Positions 34,195 through 44,100 of a stretch of 64,000 nt of DNA are shown in pieces. Source of the DNA: Spirosoma sp. (GTDB lineage: Bacteria; Bacteroidota; Bacteroidia; Cytophagales; Spirosomataceae); the NCBI RefSeq assembly GCF_026391055.1, contig NZ_JAPLET010000015.1, forward strand, positions 248,001 to 312,000, read 5' to 3'. The position numbers were made by a program, and so were the translations under genes. The number at the start of each line of letters is the position of its first letter. Position 1 is the stretch's first letter. The notes under the pieces were generated by a model, which had not been told where the DNA came from, made no database searches, and worked only from the letters and a program-made list of their open reading frames with translations.

Positions 34195-35016
34195 ATGGTA
34201 GCCATATCAAACAACCGGATTGCCACGCAGCCAACGCAATTATTGACAGCCGACGAACGGGCTTTTTTCGAAAAAAATGGATTCCTCCATATCAAAAACT
34301 TTGTAAGCCGCGACACTGTGCAGCTTTTCCTGTACGAATTGCAGCAGGTAGAAGCGGAATGGATTACCGAAAAAGTTGATAAGATCAACGGTATCCCCAT
34401 AAAATTCGGTCGGGATGAAAACGGAAAGCCTATCGTTCAGCGGTTTGCGTTTGCCTCGCTGTTTAGTCCGGTTCTGCATGAGTTTTTACAGGATGAGCGC
34501 CTTAAAGAACTGACTCAGTTGTTAAAGCCATACGATGGTCGTATTGGCGAAGAAGAGAAAGACGGGCTGGTTGTGAATCACTACGTTCGTACGCCGGAGA
34601 GCAACTTCTCTAAGATGGGCTGGCATACCGATAGCCCGCGCGATCTGTTTTTGGGGCAGCGGATTCGGCCGATGCTGAACGTGGGGTTACACCTCGACGA
34701 CTGCCCCATGAGCAACGGCGGGCTACGCGTACTGCCGGGTACGCACAAGCAAAACACCCTGCTCACGCTATTCCGTAAACGTCAGTTCATCGACCACCGC
34801 CCCGACCCGCGCGAAGTTGGGTTCGATATTGAAGCGGGCGATCTGACCATCCATAACGGGAGTTTGTGGCATCGCGTTGAGCAGTCGCCAAACGAAGGGG
34901 CCTCCAGCCGTCGCCGGGTCATGTATATCCCACTGGTGACGGGCGAGTACCAGCCTAAAAATACCGCCAGCAAAACGCCGTTCTATCACCGGTTAGGGGC
35001 TAAAATCCTTCGGTAA
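34195..35016 (+). CDS. Phytanoyl-CoA dioxygenase (PhyH) family protein
   Basis: 273 residues from the ATG at 34195; a TTG at 34174 is in frame but less likely. Fe(II)/2-oxoglutarate oxygenase of the double-stranded beta-helix fold: metal ligands H144-x-D146 in WHTDSP and H226 in SLWHRVEQSP, with R at RRRVMYIPL as the likely 2-oxoglutarate binder. The sequence DERAFFEKNGFLHIKNFV is the family's start. Hydroxylation of a lipid or small secondary metabolite is likely. It is followed 30 bp later by a di-iron hydroxylase gene. Confidence 0.88.
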   Translation: MVAISNNRIATQPTQLLTADERAFFEKNGFLHIKNFVSRDTVQLFLYELQQVEAEWITEKVDKINGIPIKFGRDENGKPIVQRFAFASLFSPVLHEFLQDERLKELTQLLKPYDGRIGEEEKDGLVVNHYVRTPESNFSKMGWHTDSPRDLFLGQRIRPMLNVGLHLDDCPMSNGGLRVLPGTHKQNTLLTLFRKRQFIDHRPDPREVGFDIEAGDLTIHNGSLWHRVEQSPNEGASSRRRVMYIPLVTGEYQPKNTASKTPFYHRLGAKILR

Positions 35017-35046
35017 AAATTCTTTTGAGGAATAACCCGATACGCG

Positions 35047-36270
35047 ATGCACTACAACTGGCTTGCTTTAGCTGTTCCGTTTTTTCTGCTCTGCATAGGT
35101 GTAGAATACCTTGTAGCGAAAAAACAGCAGAAGGATTATTTCCAGTTCAATAGGTCGGTGGCGAACCTCAATGTGGGTATTGCTGAGCGGCTGCTGGATG
35201 TTTTTACGACCGGCGCTTTTTACTTCGTGTATGACTACCTCCATCGGCACTATGCCCTGTTCGACATTCAGGCTAATCTTTGGGGGTGGGTTAGCCTGTT
35301 GGTTGCCACCGATTTTGTCTGGTATTGGTATCATCGACTGGCGCACGAAATCAACGTGTTCTGGGCGGTTCATGTCGTGCATCACCAGAGCGAAGACTTT
35401 AATTATACTGTCTCGGCGCGTATTACGGTATTTCAGGCAATAGTCCGAACAGGTTTCTGGGCAATTTTGCCGATCGTTGGTTTCCCGGCGGAGATGATTA
35501 CCGGGATATTGCTCGTGCACGGTTTATACCCGTTTTTCATTCATACCCGTACTGTTGGTAAGTTGGGCTGGCTCGAGTATGTATTCGTGACGCCTTCGCA
35601 CCACCGGGTACACCACGCCTGCAACCCGCAGTACCTCGACCGGAACTATGGCGACATGTTTATCATCTGGGATAAACTGTTTGGCACTTTTGCCGAAGAA
35701 GAGGAAGAGCCTGTCTATGGCCTGACAAAACAACTCGACAGTCATAGCTTCCTGTGGCAGCATTTTCATGGCTGGCTTGAGTTGGGTGTCGCCGTACAGC
35801 GGGCAACGAGCTGGCGGGCAAAGCTGTCCGTATTATTCGGTCGGCCGGATACTGTCGACCCAGCCATCCGTACCGAACTGGAGCGGCAGTTTTTGTCGAC
35901 CAACGCTGCAGGACGCGCGGCTACCCATAACAGAAGTCGCCGGTTTAGGGGATATGTTGTGGGGCAATTGGCCGGAACACTGCTTATTTTATTCACGTTT
36001 CTGCTCGTTGAAAAGAGCATTCCCGGCTACCTTCAGCTGCTTGCCGCCTTGTTCATCCTGCTGACGGTTATCAATTGTGGGGCATTGCTCGAGCAGCGCC
36101 GGTGGGTACTCTACCTCGAAATTGGCCGCGTGGCAGTGCTGTGGCTGGCGCTGTATACCCTGCTGGGTTATCCGATGTTTATTGTCCTGGCCTACATTGG
36201 TGGGCTGGCCATCTGGGCTTATTTCTCCCTTGTTAAAAAGCGCTATTTTCAACTGGTATACGGAGGTTGA
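35047..36270 (+). CDS. Sterol desaturase / fatty-acid hydroxylase family membrane enzyme
   Basis: 407 residues. Di-iron histidine clusters of the FA_hydroxylase superfamily: H96-R-L-A-H100, H109-V-V-H-H113, H185-H-R-V-H-H190, plus a Trp-rich W-Y-W-Y before the first. Four to five membrane helices cover the first 170 residues; a second hydrophobic block at about 305-400 forms an extra C-terminal membrane domain. Alkylglycerol monooxygenase-like enzymes share this layout. Together with the PhyH-like gene it suggests oxidation of membrane lipids. Confidence 0.88.
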   Translation: MHYNWLALAVPFFLLCIGVEYLVAKKQQKDYFQFNRSVANLNVGIAERLLDVFTTGAFYFVYDYLHRHYALFDIQANLWGWVSLLVATDFVWYWYHRLAHEINVFWAVHVVHHQSEDFNYTVSARITVFQAIVRTGFWAILPIVGFPAEMITGILLVHGLYPFFIHTRTVGKLGWLEYVFVTPSHHRVHHACNPQYLDRNYGDMFIIWDKLFGTFAEEEEEPVYGLTKQLDSHSFLWQHFHGWLELGVAVQRATSWRAKLSVLFGRPDTVDPAIRTELERQFLSTNAAGRAATHNRSRRFRGYVVGQLAGTLLILFTFLLVEKSIPGYLQLLAALFILLTVINCGALLEQRRWVLYLEIGRVAVLWLALYTLLGYPMFIVLAYIGGLAIWAYFSLVKKRYFQLVYGG

Positions 36271-36305
36271 TTCAGCTTGTCTTTCACCTGCAAACGCAAA
36301 TACCC

Positions 36306-36929
36306 ATGACACTCGAATTTCAAAATGAATTAGGCGATATACGCTCGGTAACAACGCTGCCCCGCGACAAATCGGTTTCGGTTAAGCCCCTGCTTACGGG
36401 CGATCTGGCCCCCTTTTTCAGTCTTACCGGTGCGCCAAACGACTGGCGGGCTTCGGTCTTCGGTCAGAAATTGCCCAAAGCGGCCACGTCTATTCTCGAT
36501 CTGATAAACGTGCGCCCACTGGTCGTCAGCTTTTATTGCCCCTGCTGGGGACGCTATGCCCGGCCATACCTGGAGTCGCTGGTTCGGCTGAATCAGGCTT
36601 TGCTGGCCGTCGATGCCGAATTGGTTGTGTTTTCAAACGAATCACCGAGTATATTGGCCCGTCAGATAGGTGAGCTGGATTTTCGGGTGGCGTATGATGC
36701 CGAATCGACAGTAGCCCGGCGGTTCGGGGTCTACAGCGAAGACCACCCTGTTTGGGAGCGTATTTCGGGTATCTCGGAAGACGCCTTTACACCGGCGTTG
36801 TACGTAATTGGGCAGGACCGACGGATTGCCTACCATGTGCTGGATGAAAACTTCGACCGGTCGCTCGATGCCGAATCCATTGTTTCTGCTGTTTATCATC
36901 TTAACCAGGTGCATCATGAAGTTTACTAG
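36306..36929 (+). CDS. Peroxiredoxin-like (AhpC/TSA, redoxin) protein
   Basis: 207 residues from ATG at 36306; the frame runs back to a TTG at 36267 that overlaps the previous stop but lacks family features. Thioredoxin-like fold: GDLAPFFSLTG at the start and LVVSFYCPCWGRYA near residue 73, where C78-P-C80 takes the place of the usual peroxiredoxin T-x-x-C motif. There is no resolving cysteine elsewhere that I can identify. It overlaps the next gene by 14 bp. A peroxide or thiol role is inference. Confidence 0.75.
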   Translation: MTLEFQNELGDIRSVTTLPRDKSVSVKPLLTGDLAPFFSLTGAPNDWRASVFGQKLPKAATSILDLINVRPLVVSFYCPCWGRYARPYLESLVRLNQALLAVDAELVVFSNESPSILARQIGELDFRVAYDAESTVARRFGVYSEDHPVWERISGISEDAFTPALYVIGQDRRIAYHVLDENFDRSLDAESIVSAVYHLNQVHHEVY

Positions 36930-37854
36930 TCACTCTGTCGGACCTTTAAATAACTACTCGCGGTGTTTTTTCGGCTTATGGTTTCTGGCAATGGCGGCCT
37001 CCGTTGGCTGGCGTAATGCTGAAGGCCCGTCCTACAAAGAGCAGATTGATGCCTGGCATCAGACGCGAATCAACTCCCTTAAAAGCGAAACCGGCTGGCT
37101 AAATCTGGCCGGACTGTTCTGGCTCAGCAACGGAAAGAACTCGCTCGGACGCGGCACCGACTTCGATCTGGATTTTCCGGTTGCCGATGCACCCGCCGAT
37201 TTGGGTGCGCTTTACCTGGAAAACGGCCATGTGCGCTTTGTGCCCAAAGCAGGCGCAGCCGTTCTGGCCGATGGCAAGCTCGTTACCGGGCCGCTGGTTA
37301 TTTTTGCTCCCGATCAGAAACCGCTTGTGCTGGCACATGGCTCCCTGCGCTGGTTTATCATCAAGCGGGGACCTAAATATGGTGTTCGGCTCCGCGATCT
37401 GGACAGCCCGCAACTGAAAGAGTTTCAGACCATCAACCGCTATCCCGTCGATGAAAGCTGGCGGGTAAAGGCCCGGCTTGAAACTCCATCGACACCCACG
37501 ACCATCCCGATCATTGATGTGCTGGGCCTGACGTCGCAGCAGCCGCTGGCGGGTACTCTGGTCTTTGAACGGGCCGGAAAAACGTATCGGCTGGATGCCG
37601 TTGAAGAGGGAGACAAGCTCTTTATCCTGTTCGGCGATCCAACAAACGAACATGAAACCTACGGGGCCGGCCGATTTTTATACGCCGACAAGCCTATTTC
37701 CAACGCCGGAACAGGGCTGGTCGTTCTTGATTTTAATCAGTCCATCAATCCGCCCTGCGCGTTTACCCCGTTTGCCACCTGTCCCATTCCGCCGAAGCAG
37801 AATAAACTGACAGCGGCTGTAACGGCGGGCGAAAAACGATACGGCGATCATTGA
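36916..37854 (+). CDS. DUF1684 family protein
   Basis: 312 residues from the ATG at 36916. The N-terminal hydrophobic segment is an export signal or anchor. The DUF1684 pattern is clear: W-H-Q-T-R-x-N-S-L-K-S-E-T-G-W-L-N-L-A-G at the start, then a beta-rich middle, ending in NPPCAFTPFATCPIPP with two cysteines, then a Lys-rich tail. Family members are periplasmic and of unknown function. It overlaps the peroxiredoxin-like gene, so they are coupled. Confidence 0.85.
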   Translation: MKFTSHSVGPLNNYSRCFFGLWFLAMAASVGWRNAEGPSYKEQIDAWHQTRINSLKSETGWLNLAGLFWLSNGKNSLGRGTDFDLDFPVADAPADLGALYLENGHVRFVPKAGAAVLADGKLVTGPLVIFAPDQKPLVLAHGSLRWFIIKRGPKYGVRLRDLDSPQLKEFQTINRYPVDESWRVKARLETPSTPTTIPIIDVLGLTSQQPLAGTLVFERAGKTYRLDAVEEGDKLFILFGDPTNEHETYGAGRFLYADKPISNAGTGLVVLDFNQSINPPCAFTPFATCPIPPKQNKLTAAVTAGEKRYGDH

Positions 37855-37868
37855 GCCGCTGACTTAGG

Positions 37869-37894
37869 CTGGCGTGGGTATTTACCCGTGCCAG
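37869..37894. terminator. Hairpin after the DUF1684 gene
   Basis: Twelve-base arms CTGGCGTGGGTA and TACCCGTGCCAG pair with two G-T pairs around two T residues. It lies 15 bases after the stop, without a T-tract. Confidence 0.5.
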
Positions 37895-37946
37895 TACGGA
37901 AGTAGACAATCTTCTGTAATTTGATTCGTGTAGTAATTAACGTATA

Positions 37947-39113
37947 ATGAGTACACCGATAACAACAAGGGCCGCGCTTACTTCCAAACTGCCCAACGTA
38001 GGCACCACGATTTTTACAGTCATGTCGAAGCTGGCGGCCGAGACGGGGGCTATCAATCTGTCGCAGGGCTTTCCCGGCTTCGACTGTTCGCCCGAACTGG
38101 TATCGCTGGTTGAGAAATACCTGCGCGGTGGGTTCAATCAATACGCTCCCATGACCGGCGTTCCGGCCCTGCGGGAAGCACTGGCCCAGAAAACCTTCGC
38201 TGAGTACAACGTTTCCTACGACCCGGAATCTGAAGTGACGGTTACGTCGGGTGCTACCGAAGCCATCTTCGCGGCTGTCACCGCCGTTGTCCGCCCCGGC
38301 GATGAAGTGATCGTGCTGGAACCCGCCTACGATAGCTACGTACCCGCCATTGAACTCAACGGGGGCATGCCTGTTTATGTGACATTGACCCCCCCGGATT
38401 ACGCCATCGACTGGCAGCAGGTTCGTGAAAAAATCACGGACAGAACCCGACTGATTCTGGTCAACACACCCCATAATCCTACCGGCTACGTCTGGACGGC
38501 TGATGATCTGAACCAACTGGCCGATCTGATTCGCGACCGCAACATCTGGATTGTGAGCGATGAAGTGTACGAGCACATCCTGTTCGATGGGCGGAAGCAC
38601 CACTCGCTTATGACTCACCCCGAACTTCAGGAGCGCACTTTTGTTGTGGGATCTTTCGGGAAGACGTTTCACATTACGGGTTGGAAAATAGGCTATTGTC
38701 TGGCACCCAAAGAACTCAGTGCGGAGTTTCGGAAAATCCACCAGTACCTGACATTCAGCACCGTTACACCCATTCAGTACGCTCTGGGCGACTACCTGCA
38801 GGAGCCGGTGCACTATCGGCAGTTGCCCGATTTCTACCAGCGTAAACGCGATCTGTTTCTGGCTGGTTTGCAGGGTTCGCGCTTTACGTTCAAGCCCGCC
38901 GAGGGGAGCTTTTTTCAGGCCGTATCGTATGCCGCTATTACCGATGAGCCTGATTATGACCTGGCCATACGACTAACCAAAGAAATCGGGGTGGCGTCGA
39001 TTCCGGTTTCGGTATTTTATAACCAGAAGAACGATTATAAGCTCTTGCGGTTCTGCTTTGCCAAAGACGATGCCGTGCTGATTCGGGCGGCCGAACGGCT
39101 GAGTCTTCTATGA
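37947..39113 (+). CDS. Class I/II PLP aminotransferase, methionine aminotransferase-like
   Basis: 388 residues. Fold type I aminotransferase with the PLP lysine in SFGKTFHITGWKIGY near residue 235. NTPHNPTGYVW, VSDEVYEHILFD, and INLSQGFPGFDC are the family pattern for methionine/glutamine aminotransferases (YbdL, kynurenine-aminotransferase-like). It probably recycles methionine via 4-methylthio-2-oxobutanoate, but the substrate range is not certain. It stands alone with a 92-bp gap from DUF1684. Confidence 0.88.
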   Translation: MSTPITTRAALTSKLPNVGTTIFTVMSKLAAETGAINLSQGFPGFDCSPELVSLVEKYLRGGFNQYAPMTGVPALREALAQKTFAEYNVSYDPESEVTVTSGATEAIFAAVTAVVRPGDEVIVLEPAYDSYVPAIELNGGMPVYVTLTPPDYAIDWQQVREKITDRTRLILVNTPHNPTGYVWTADDLNQLADLIRDRNIWIVSDEVYEHILFDGRKHHSLMTHPELQERTFVVGSFGKTFHITGWKIGYCLAPKELSAEFRKIHQYLTFSTVTPIQYALGDYLQEPVHYRQLPDFYQRKRDLFLAGLQGSRFTFKPAEGSFFQAVSYAAITDEPDYDLAIRLTKEIGVASIPVSVFYNQKNDYKLLRFCFAKDDAVLIRAAERLSLL

Positions 39114-39148
39114 TCGCAAGTTTCTATGTTATTAATGGTTAAATAGTT

Positions 39149-39589
39149 ATGTATAAATCGGTTGACTGTCCTGTTGATGGGGTTCAGGTAAATGAAAACA
39201 AGGTACGTGTTGTCGCTTTTCTGGTTTTGCTGATTGGGATAGCGTATCTGTTTACGGGCTATTGGCCGTTGCCTGTTGTGTTGTTGATCGACTTCGGCCT
39301 ACGGGCGTTTGACTTTGGTAAATTGAGTCCTTTGGGTCGACTTGGTGAGGGTATTGTACAGGTCTCCCAACTGCCGTTTCGCCCAACCGACCAAGCTCCG
39401 AAGCGGTTTGCTGCCGGGGTTGGCTTCGCATTCGCTATTCTCATTCTGGCATTGTATTTTCTGGAAATCAGCCCAGGTATTCCGACCAGTGTACTGGTTA
39501 TGTTTGCCGGGCTGGAGTCGTTGGCCGGTTTTTGTGCAGGTTGTTATGTTTATTCGTTTCTGAAACGCATCCACCTGATCAATCAATAG
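39149..39589 (+). CDS. DUF4395 membrane protein
   Basis: 146 residues. Starts with D-C-P-V-D-G-V-Q-V-N-E-N, a Cys-containing element found at the start of the family, followed by four hydrophobic segments. The last helix carries GFCAGCYVYSFL with a C-x-x-C pair. Family function is unknown; some relatives occur beside thioredoxin-like proteins. It precedes an AhpD-like protein with its own CxxC. Confidence 0.8.
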   Translation: MYKSVDCPVDGVQVNENKVRVVAFLVLLIGIAYLFTGYWPLPVVLLIDFGLRAFDFGKLSPLGRLGEGIVQVSQLPFRPTDQAPKRFAAGVGFAFAILILALYFLEISPGIPTSVLVMFAGLESLAGFCAGCYVYSFLKRIHLINQ

Positions 39590-39597
39590 CAACCCCT

Positions 39598-40161
39598 ATG
39601 CCCCGCATTTTGCCCCTCTCCGAAACCGAAGCGACGCCCGATGTGCAGGCCGCTTTCGACGCGCACATAACAGATCATCCTGGTAGCCGCATCACGAATA
39701 TGAAAGCTACGCTGGGGCGGTCGTTGTTGTCTTTTCAGATTTACATGCAGTGGTACCCGCTCTACGACCAGGTGAAAGCGATTGTCGGGAACCGGCTGGC
39801 GTACCTGTACGCTCATGCTATTTCGGAGGGGTCAGACTGCCCCGTTTGTTCAACGTTTTTCCGGCGGATCATCATCGACAATGGCGAACGCCCCGAAGCC
39901 ATCCAACTGACCAGTGACGAACAGAACCTTATTGATTTTGGTAGTGCCATCGCCCGGAATAAAGGTGAAATCCCGGACGAGCTGTATGCACCCATTGCCG
40001 ACCGATTCACCGATGAGCAGATCGTCGTACTGGTAGCCTTTGCCGGGCAGATGATCGCCACTAACGTGTTCAATAACGCACTGAACGTTGACGTCGACGA
40101 ATACCTCTATCCCTATCTTCCCTTAACTCAACCCGAAAACCCCACCAACATACATGGCTGA
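39598..40161 (+). CDS. Carboxymuconolactone decarboxylase / AhpD-like protein
   Basis: 187 residues from the ATG at 39598. All-helical CMD fold with E-G-S-D-C-P-V-C-S, giving C81 and C84 as the AhpD-type redox pair and E78 near the catalytic Glu. AFDAHITDHPGSRITNMKAT shows the N-terminal helix common to the group. It overlaps the next SDR gene by 8 bp, so the two are translated together. Proteins of this type next to SDRs are thought to use the cysteine pair for redox chemistry on an unknown substrate. Confidence 0.8.
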   Translation: MPRILPLSETEATPDVQAAFDAHITDHPGSRITNMKATLGRSLLSFQIYMQWYPLYDQVKAIVGNRLAYLYAHAISEGSDCPVCSTFFRRIIIDNGERPEAIQLTSDEQNLIDFGSAIARNKGEIPDELYAPIADRFTDEQIVVLVAFAGQMIATNVFNNALNVDVDEYLYPYLPLTQPENPTNIHG

Positions 40162-40957
40162 TCTGCGTGGTCAAGTAGCATTTATTACCGGAGCGGCCCA
40201 CGGGCAGGGGCGGGCTGTCGCGCTGGCGCTGGCTCAGGAAGGTGTGCACGTCATAGCCTTCGATCTGGCCAAGCCGATGGCTTATCCCGGTTATGCCCTT
40301 GGCTCCGGGAGTGAACTGGATTCCCTGAAACAGATGGTAGAAACCTTTGGCGTTTCGTGCCTGACGGCTCAGGGCGACGTTCGACGGGACGAGGATATCA
40401 AACGCGCCGTCCATGCTGCCATGGAGAAACTGGGTCGCATTGATATTCTTTTCAACAATGCGGGCATCTGCGCGTATGGGCTGGTACACGAACTACCCGA
40501 AGAGGAGTGGGATGCCATGCTCGATATCAACTTGAAAGGCGCCTGGCTGGTAGCCAAACGGGTAATTCCGATCATGATGGCGCAAAAATCCGGGGTGATT
40601 CTCAATAACTCGTCCATTGCCGGATTGCGGGGTATGAATAGGTTGAGCCATTACGCGGCCTCAAAATGGGGGCTGGTAGGCCTGACGAAGTCGTGGGCCA
40701 TTGAACTGGCTCCGTATAATATCCGCGTCAATTCCATCCACCCGACGGGTGTCAACACGCCCATGAACGACGGCCTGGCCGAACTGGAAGGCACGACTAC
40801 TCAGGAGATTGCCGAACGCTCGGCTGGAAACCTGCTGCCTGTTCCCTGGGTAGAGCCAGAAGATGTGTCGGCGATGGTGCTGTTTCTGGTATCGGATAAA
40901 GCGCGGTATGTAACGGGTTCGCAGTTTGTGCTGGATGCCGGTTTGCTGACGCGCTGA
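40154..40957 (+). CDS. SDR oxidoreductase of the mycofactocin-coupled type
   Basis: 267 residues. Classical SDR features: G13-A-A-H-G-Q-G19, NNAG, the catalytic S153/S154 and Y167-x-x-x-K171. Between beta2 and alpha2 it has a longer insert (roughly residues 38-65, FDLAKPMAYPGYALGSGSEL), as in SDRs that hold NAD tightly and pass electrons to mycofactocin. No mycofactocin genes are in the window, and the cofactor is not typical of Bacteroidota, so the electron acceptor is an open question. It is coupled to the AhpD-like gene and followed by a clear terminator. Confidence 0.8.
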   Translation: MADLRGQVAFITGAAHGQGRAVALALAQEGVHVIAFDLAKPMAYPGYALGSGSELDSLKQMVETFGVSCLTAQGDVRRDEDIKRAVHAAMEKLGRIDILFNNAGICAYGLVHELPEEEWDAMLDINLKGAWLVAKRVIPIMMAQKSGVILNNSSIAGLRGMNRLSHYAASKWGLVGLTKSWAIELAPYNIRVNSIHPTGVNTPMNDGLAELEGTTTQEIAERSAGNLLPVPWVEPEDVSAMVLFLVSDKARYVTGSQFVLDAGLLTR

Positions 40958-40984
40958 GTTTATTCATCATAATGTAACTTAAGT

Positions 40985-41009
40985 AGCCCTGTTAACGAGG
41001 GCTTTTTTT
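40985..41009 (+). terminator. Rho-independent terminator after the SDR gene
   Basis: AGCCCT and AGGGCT pair around GTTAACG, followed by seven T residues at 41003-41009. Confidence 0.85.
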
Positions 41010-41126
41010 ATGCCTGATTATGAAGAATTAGACTATTAACCATATCAAGTACTCAGACAAATCATTAGTTTTGGGCAAGCTAATATTAATTTAGTATTAA
41101 AAAATCATTATCAAATTGTTAACAAT

Positions 41127-44100
41127 ATGAAAAGAACTTTTCGTTTCTTTTTGAGCAAAAGGCTACTCATGAACATGATAGCCTTTTTGTTTTATAGCTC
41201 ACTATGCGCCCAGACGCCCATTCAGGGGACCGTGCTCGATGCCAAGAAAGAGCCACTCGTGGGCATAAACGTATTGGTAAAAGGAACTACGCGCGGAACG
41301 GTTACGGATGTGAACGGCAAGTTTATCGTTAATGCCGACCCGGCCGCTACGCTGATTTTTTCGGGCGTCGGTTTCGTCCGGCAGGAAGTAGCCGTGGGAA
41401 GCCGAACGGACGTGTCGGTGACGCTTGCCGAAGATAATGCCGTGTTGAGCGAAGTAGTGGTTACCGCACTGGGTATCAAACGAGACAAGCGTTCATTGGG
41501 GTATTCTATTCAGGAACTCAACGGGCAGGACATTTCGGCGGCTAAAGAAGCCAACGTAGCTACAACCCTAGCCGGGAAAATGGCCGGTGTGCAGGTGACC
41601 CGCTCGGCCAATGGTGCCGGTGGCTCATCGCGGGTTGTTATCCGAGGGGCTAATTCGCTTGTAGGGAACAGCCAGCCGCTGTACGTCATTGACGGTATCC
41701 CGATGGACAACCAGAACCCGCGTGCTCCCGGCAGTTCGGGCGGTATTGACTATGGGGACGGTATTTCGAACATCAACTCCGAAGATATCGAGACCATTTC
41801 TGTGCTGAAAGGCCCCAATGCGGCAGCGTTATACGGGCAGCGGGGGAGTAATGGTGTGGTGCTGATTACGACCAAATCTGGGAAGAACCGGAAAGGAATC
41901 GGAGTTAAATACGGCATCGACTACTCACTCGGGGATGCGCTGGTGCTGCCGGATTTTCAGGATGAATACGGGCAGGGGCTGGATGGTACGTTTACCAACT
42001 TCCGGGGCAACGATGGTAAAATCTATACCTGGGCCGCTGCTCAGGCCGCTGGTATACAGGGCGTTCCCAAAATGAGTGGCGGTCGCGACCGATTCACCCG
42101 GTCGAGCTGGGGGCCGCGTATGGAGGGGCAGGCGTATGAAGACCAATGGGGTAACCTCCTGAACCTGACCCCGCAGCCCAACACCTTCCAGAAGTTTTTC
42201 AATACCGAAAAGCAGATGGTCAACAACCTGAGTCTGGAGGGAGGCAACGACGCAGTGAACTACCGGGTGGCGTATTCCAACACAAATATCAATGGCTACG
42301 TACCCACCAATACCCTAAATCGGAATAACATCAGCTTACGGACGGTGGCCAAAGTTACCTCCAAGTTAGAAGCCGATGTGAAGGTCAATTACATTGCTCA
42401 GCAGGGCGTAAACCGCCCAACGGTTTCCGACGCGGCTGATAATCCGGCCTACATCTTTATCAGCCAGCCCCGAAGCATTCCAATGGATATTCTGGCCAAT
42501 TCGGCCTGGACGGCAGCTGATATTTCCAAACAACTTGGCTATGGCACAACACCATTCGTGGGCCTCGAAAAAACCTATGCCACCAACTCGTCAACGGCGA
42601 ACCCCTACTGGACAATGTCCCGAACCCGCAACTCGGATGAACGGCAGCGAATTATCGGACTGGTCAGACTGAGTTATCAGTTCAACGACTGGATTCGGCT
42701 GACGGCCCGTACCGGTACGGATTTCTATACCGACCAGCGGTTTCGTTACCGCGACAAAGGTACCTACGTGACAACCAACAAAAACGGGGATATTACTGAA
42801 GAGGTGACCCGTACCCGCGAAGATAACAGCGACGTTCTGCTGTCACTTACACCCAAAGTTTCGGACGATATTTCGTTTTCGTTCAATCTGGGCGCTAACC
42901 ACCAGCGCTATTACTCGCGCACAACGGGAAATACCGGAAATGAATTTATTGCCCCTAATCTGTTCATTATCAATAATACGCTAACGAATTCGTACGTTTT
43001 TGGTCTGACGGAATCGTCCATTAATTCGGTCTATGGGTCGGGTTCGATAGGGTATAAGGAAATGGCTTTCATTGATTTTTCGGCCCGGAATGACTGGTCG
43101 TCGACGCTGTCTCCCAAAAACAACTCGTTCTTTTACCCGGCCATCAGCGGTAGCCTTATTTTGACGGATGCGCTGCGGCTGCAGAGTCCTACGCTGAGTT
43201 TCCTGAAGGTAAGAGCTTCCTGGGCACAGGCGGGTAGCTCGGGCAGCCCGTACCAGCTCAACGGGAATTATTCGCTGGATCAGTACACACAGGGCGGCAT
43301 TCCGCTGGCTTCATTTGCGTCGACCATTCCCGATCCTAACCTGAAAAACGAGTTGACCACGTCCAATGAGTTTGGGCTGGAAGCACGGCTGTTCAAAAAT
43401 CGGGTGGGGGTAACGGTTGCCTATTACAATGCCAGCACCCGAAACCAGATTCTAAACGTACCGCTGCCTCCGTCGAGCACATTTACGTCCCGGCTGATCA
43501 ACGCGGGCGAAATTCGTAACCACGGCATCGAACTGTCGGTTAATGCCACGCCTGTAAAACTGGCTTCGGGCTTCTCCTGGGATGCTACGCTGAACTACTC
43601 CCATAACCGCAACGAAGTGGTCTCGCTGGCCGAAGGTGTGTCGACATACATACTTGGCAGCGACCGGGGCGTGCAGGTTATTGCTACACCCGGCAAGCCA
43701 TTTGGTACTATTCTGGGCAACGGCTTTCAGTGGCTTCGGGATGGTTCCGGAAATCGGATCATCGACCCAGCCACGGGCCTGCCAGTCAAAACAAATGCAA
43801 AGATCCTATACGAAATGGGCAATGCATTACCGAAGTGGATTGGGGGTTTCAACAATGTATTCCGATATAAAGGCATCACTCTGTCGGGGCTGATCGACGT
43901 TAGCCAGGGTGGCAAAGTATATTCGCAGAGCTTGCGCGAAGAACTGGTGTACGGCACGATCAAAAAGACGCTGCCGGGCCGCGATGGAAGTTACGTTGCC
44001 GAAGGCGTTGTCGGTTCGAAATCGGCCGATGGAAGCTGGACCAGTACCGGGCAGGCGAATACTAAAACAGTACGGGCGCAGGATTACTGGAACGTAGTGG

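Noticed and set aside
37848..38813. Open frame of about 320 codons on the minus strand
   Set aside because: It runs opposite the aminotransferase gene with PLP motif and shows no domain.
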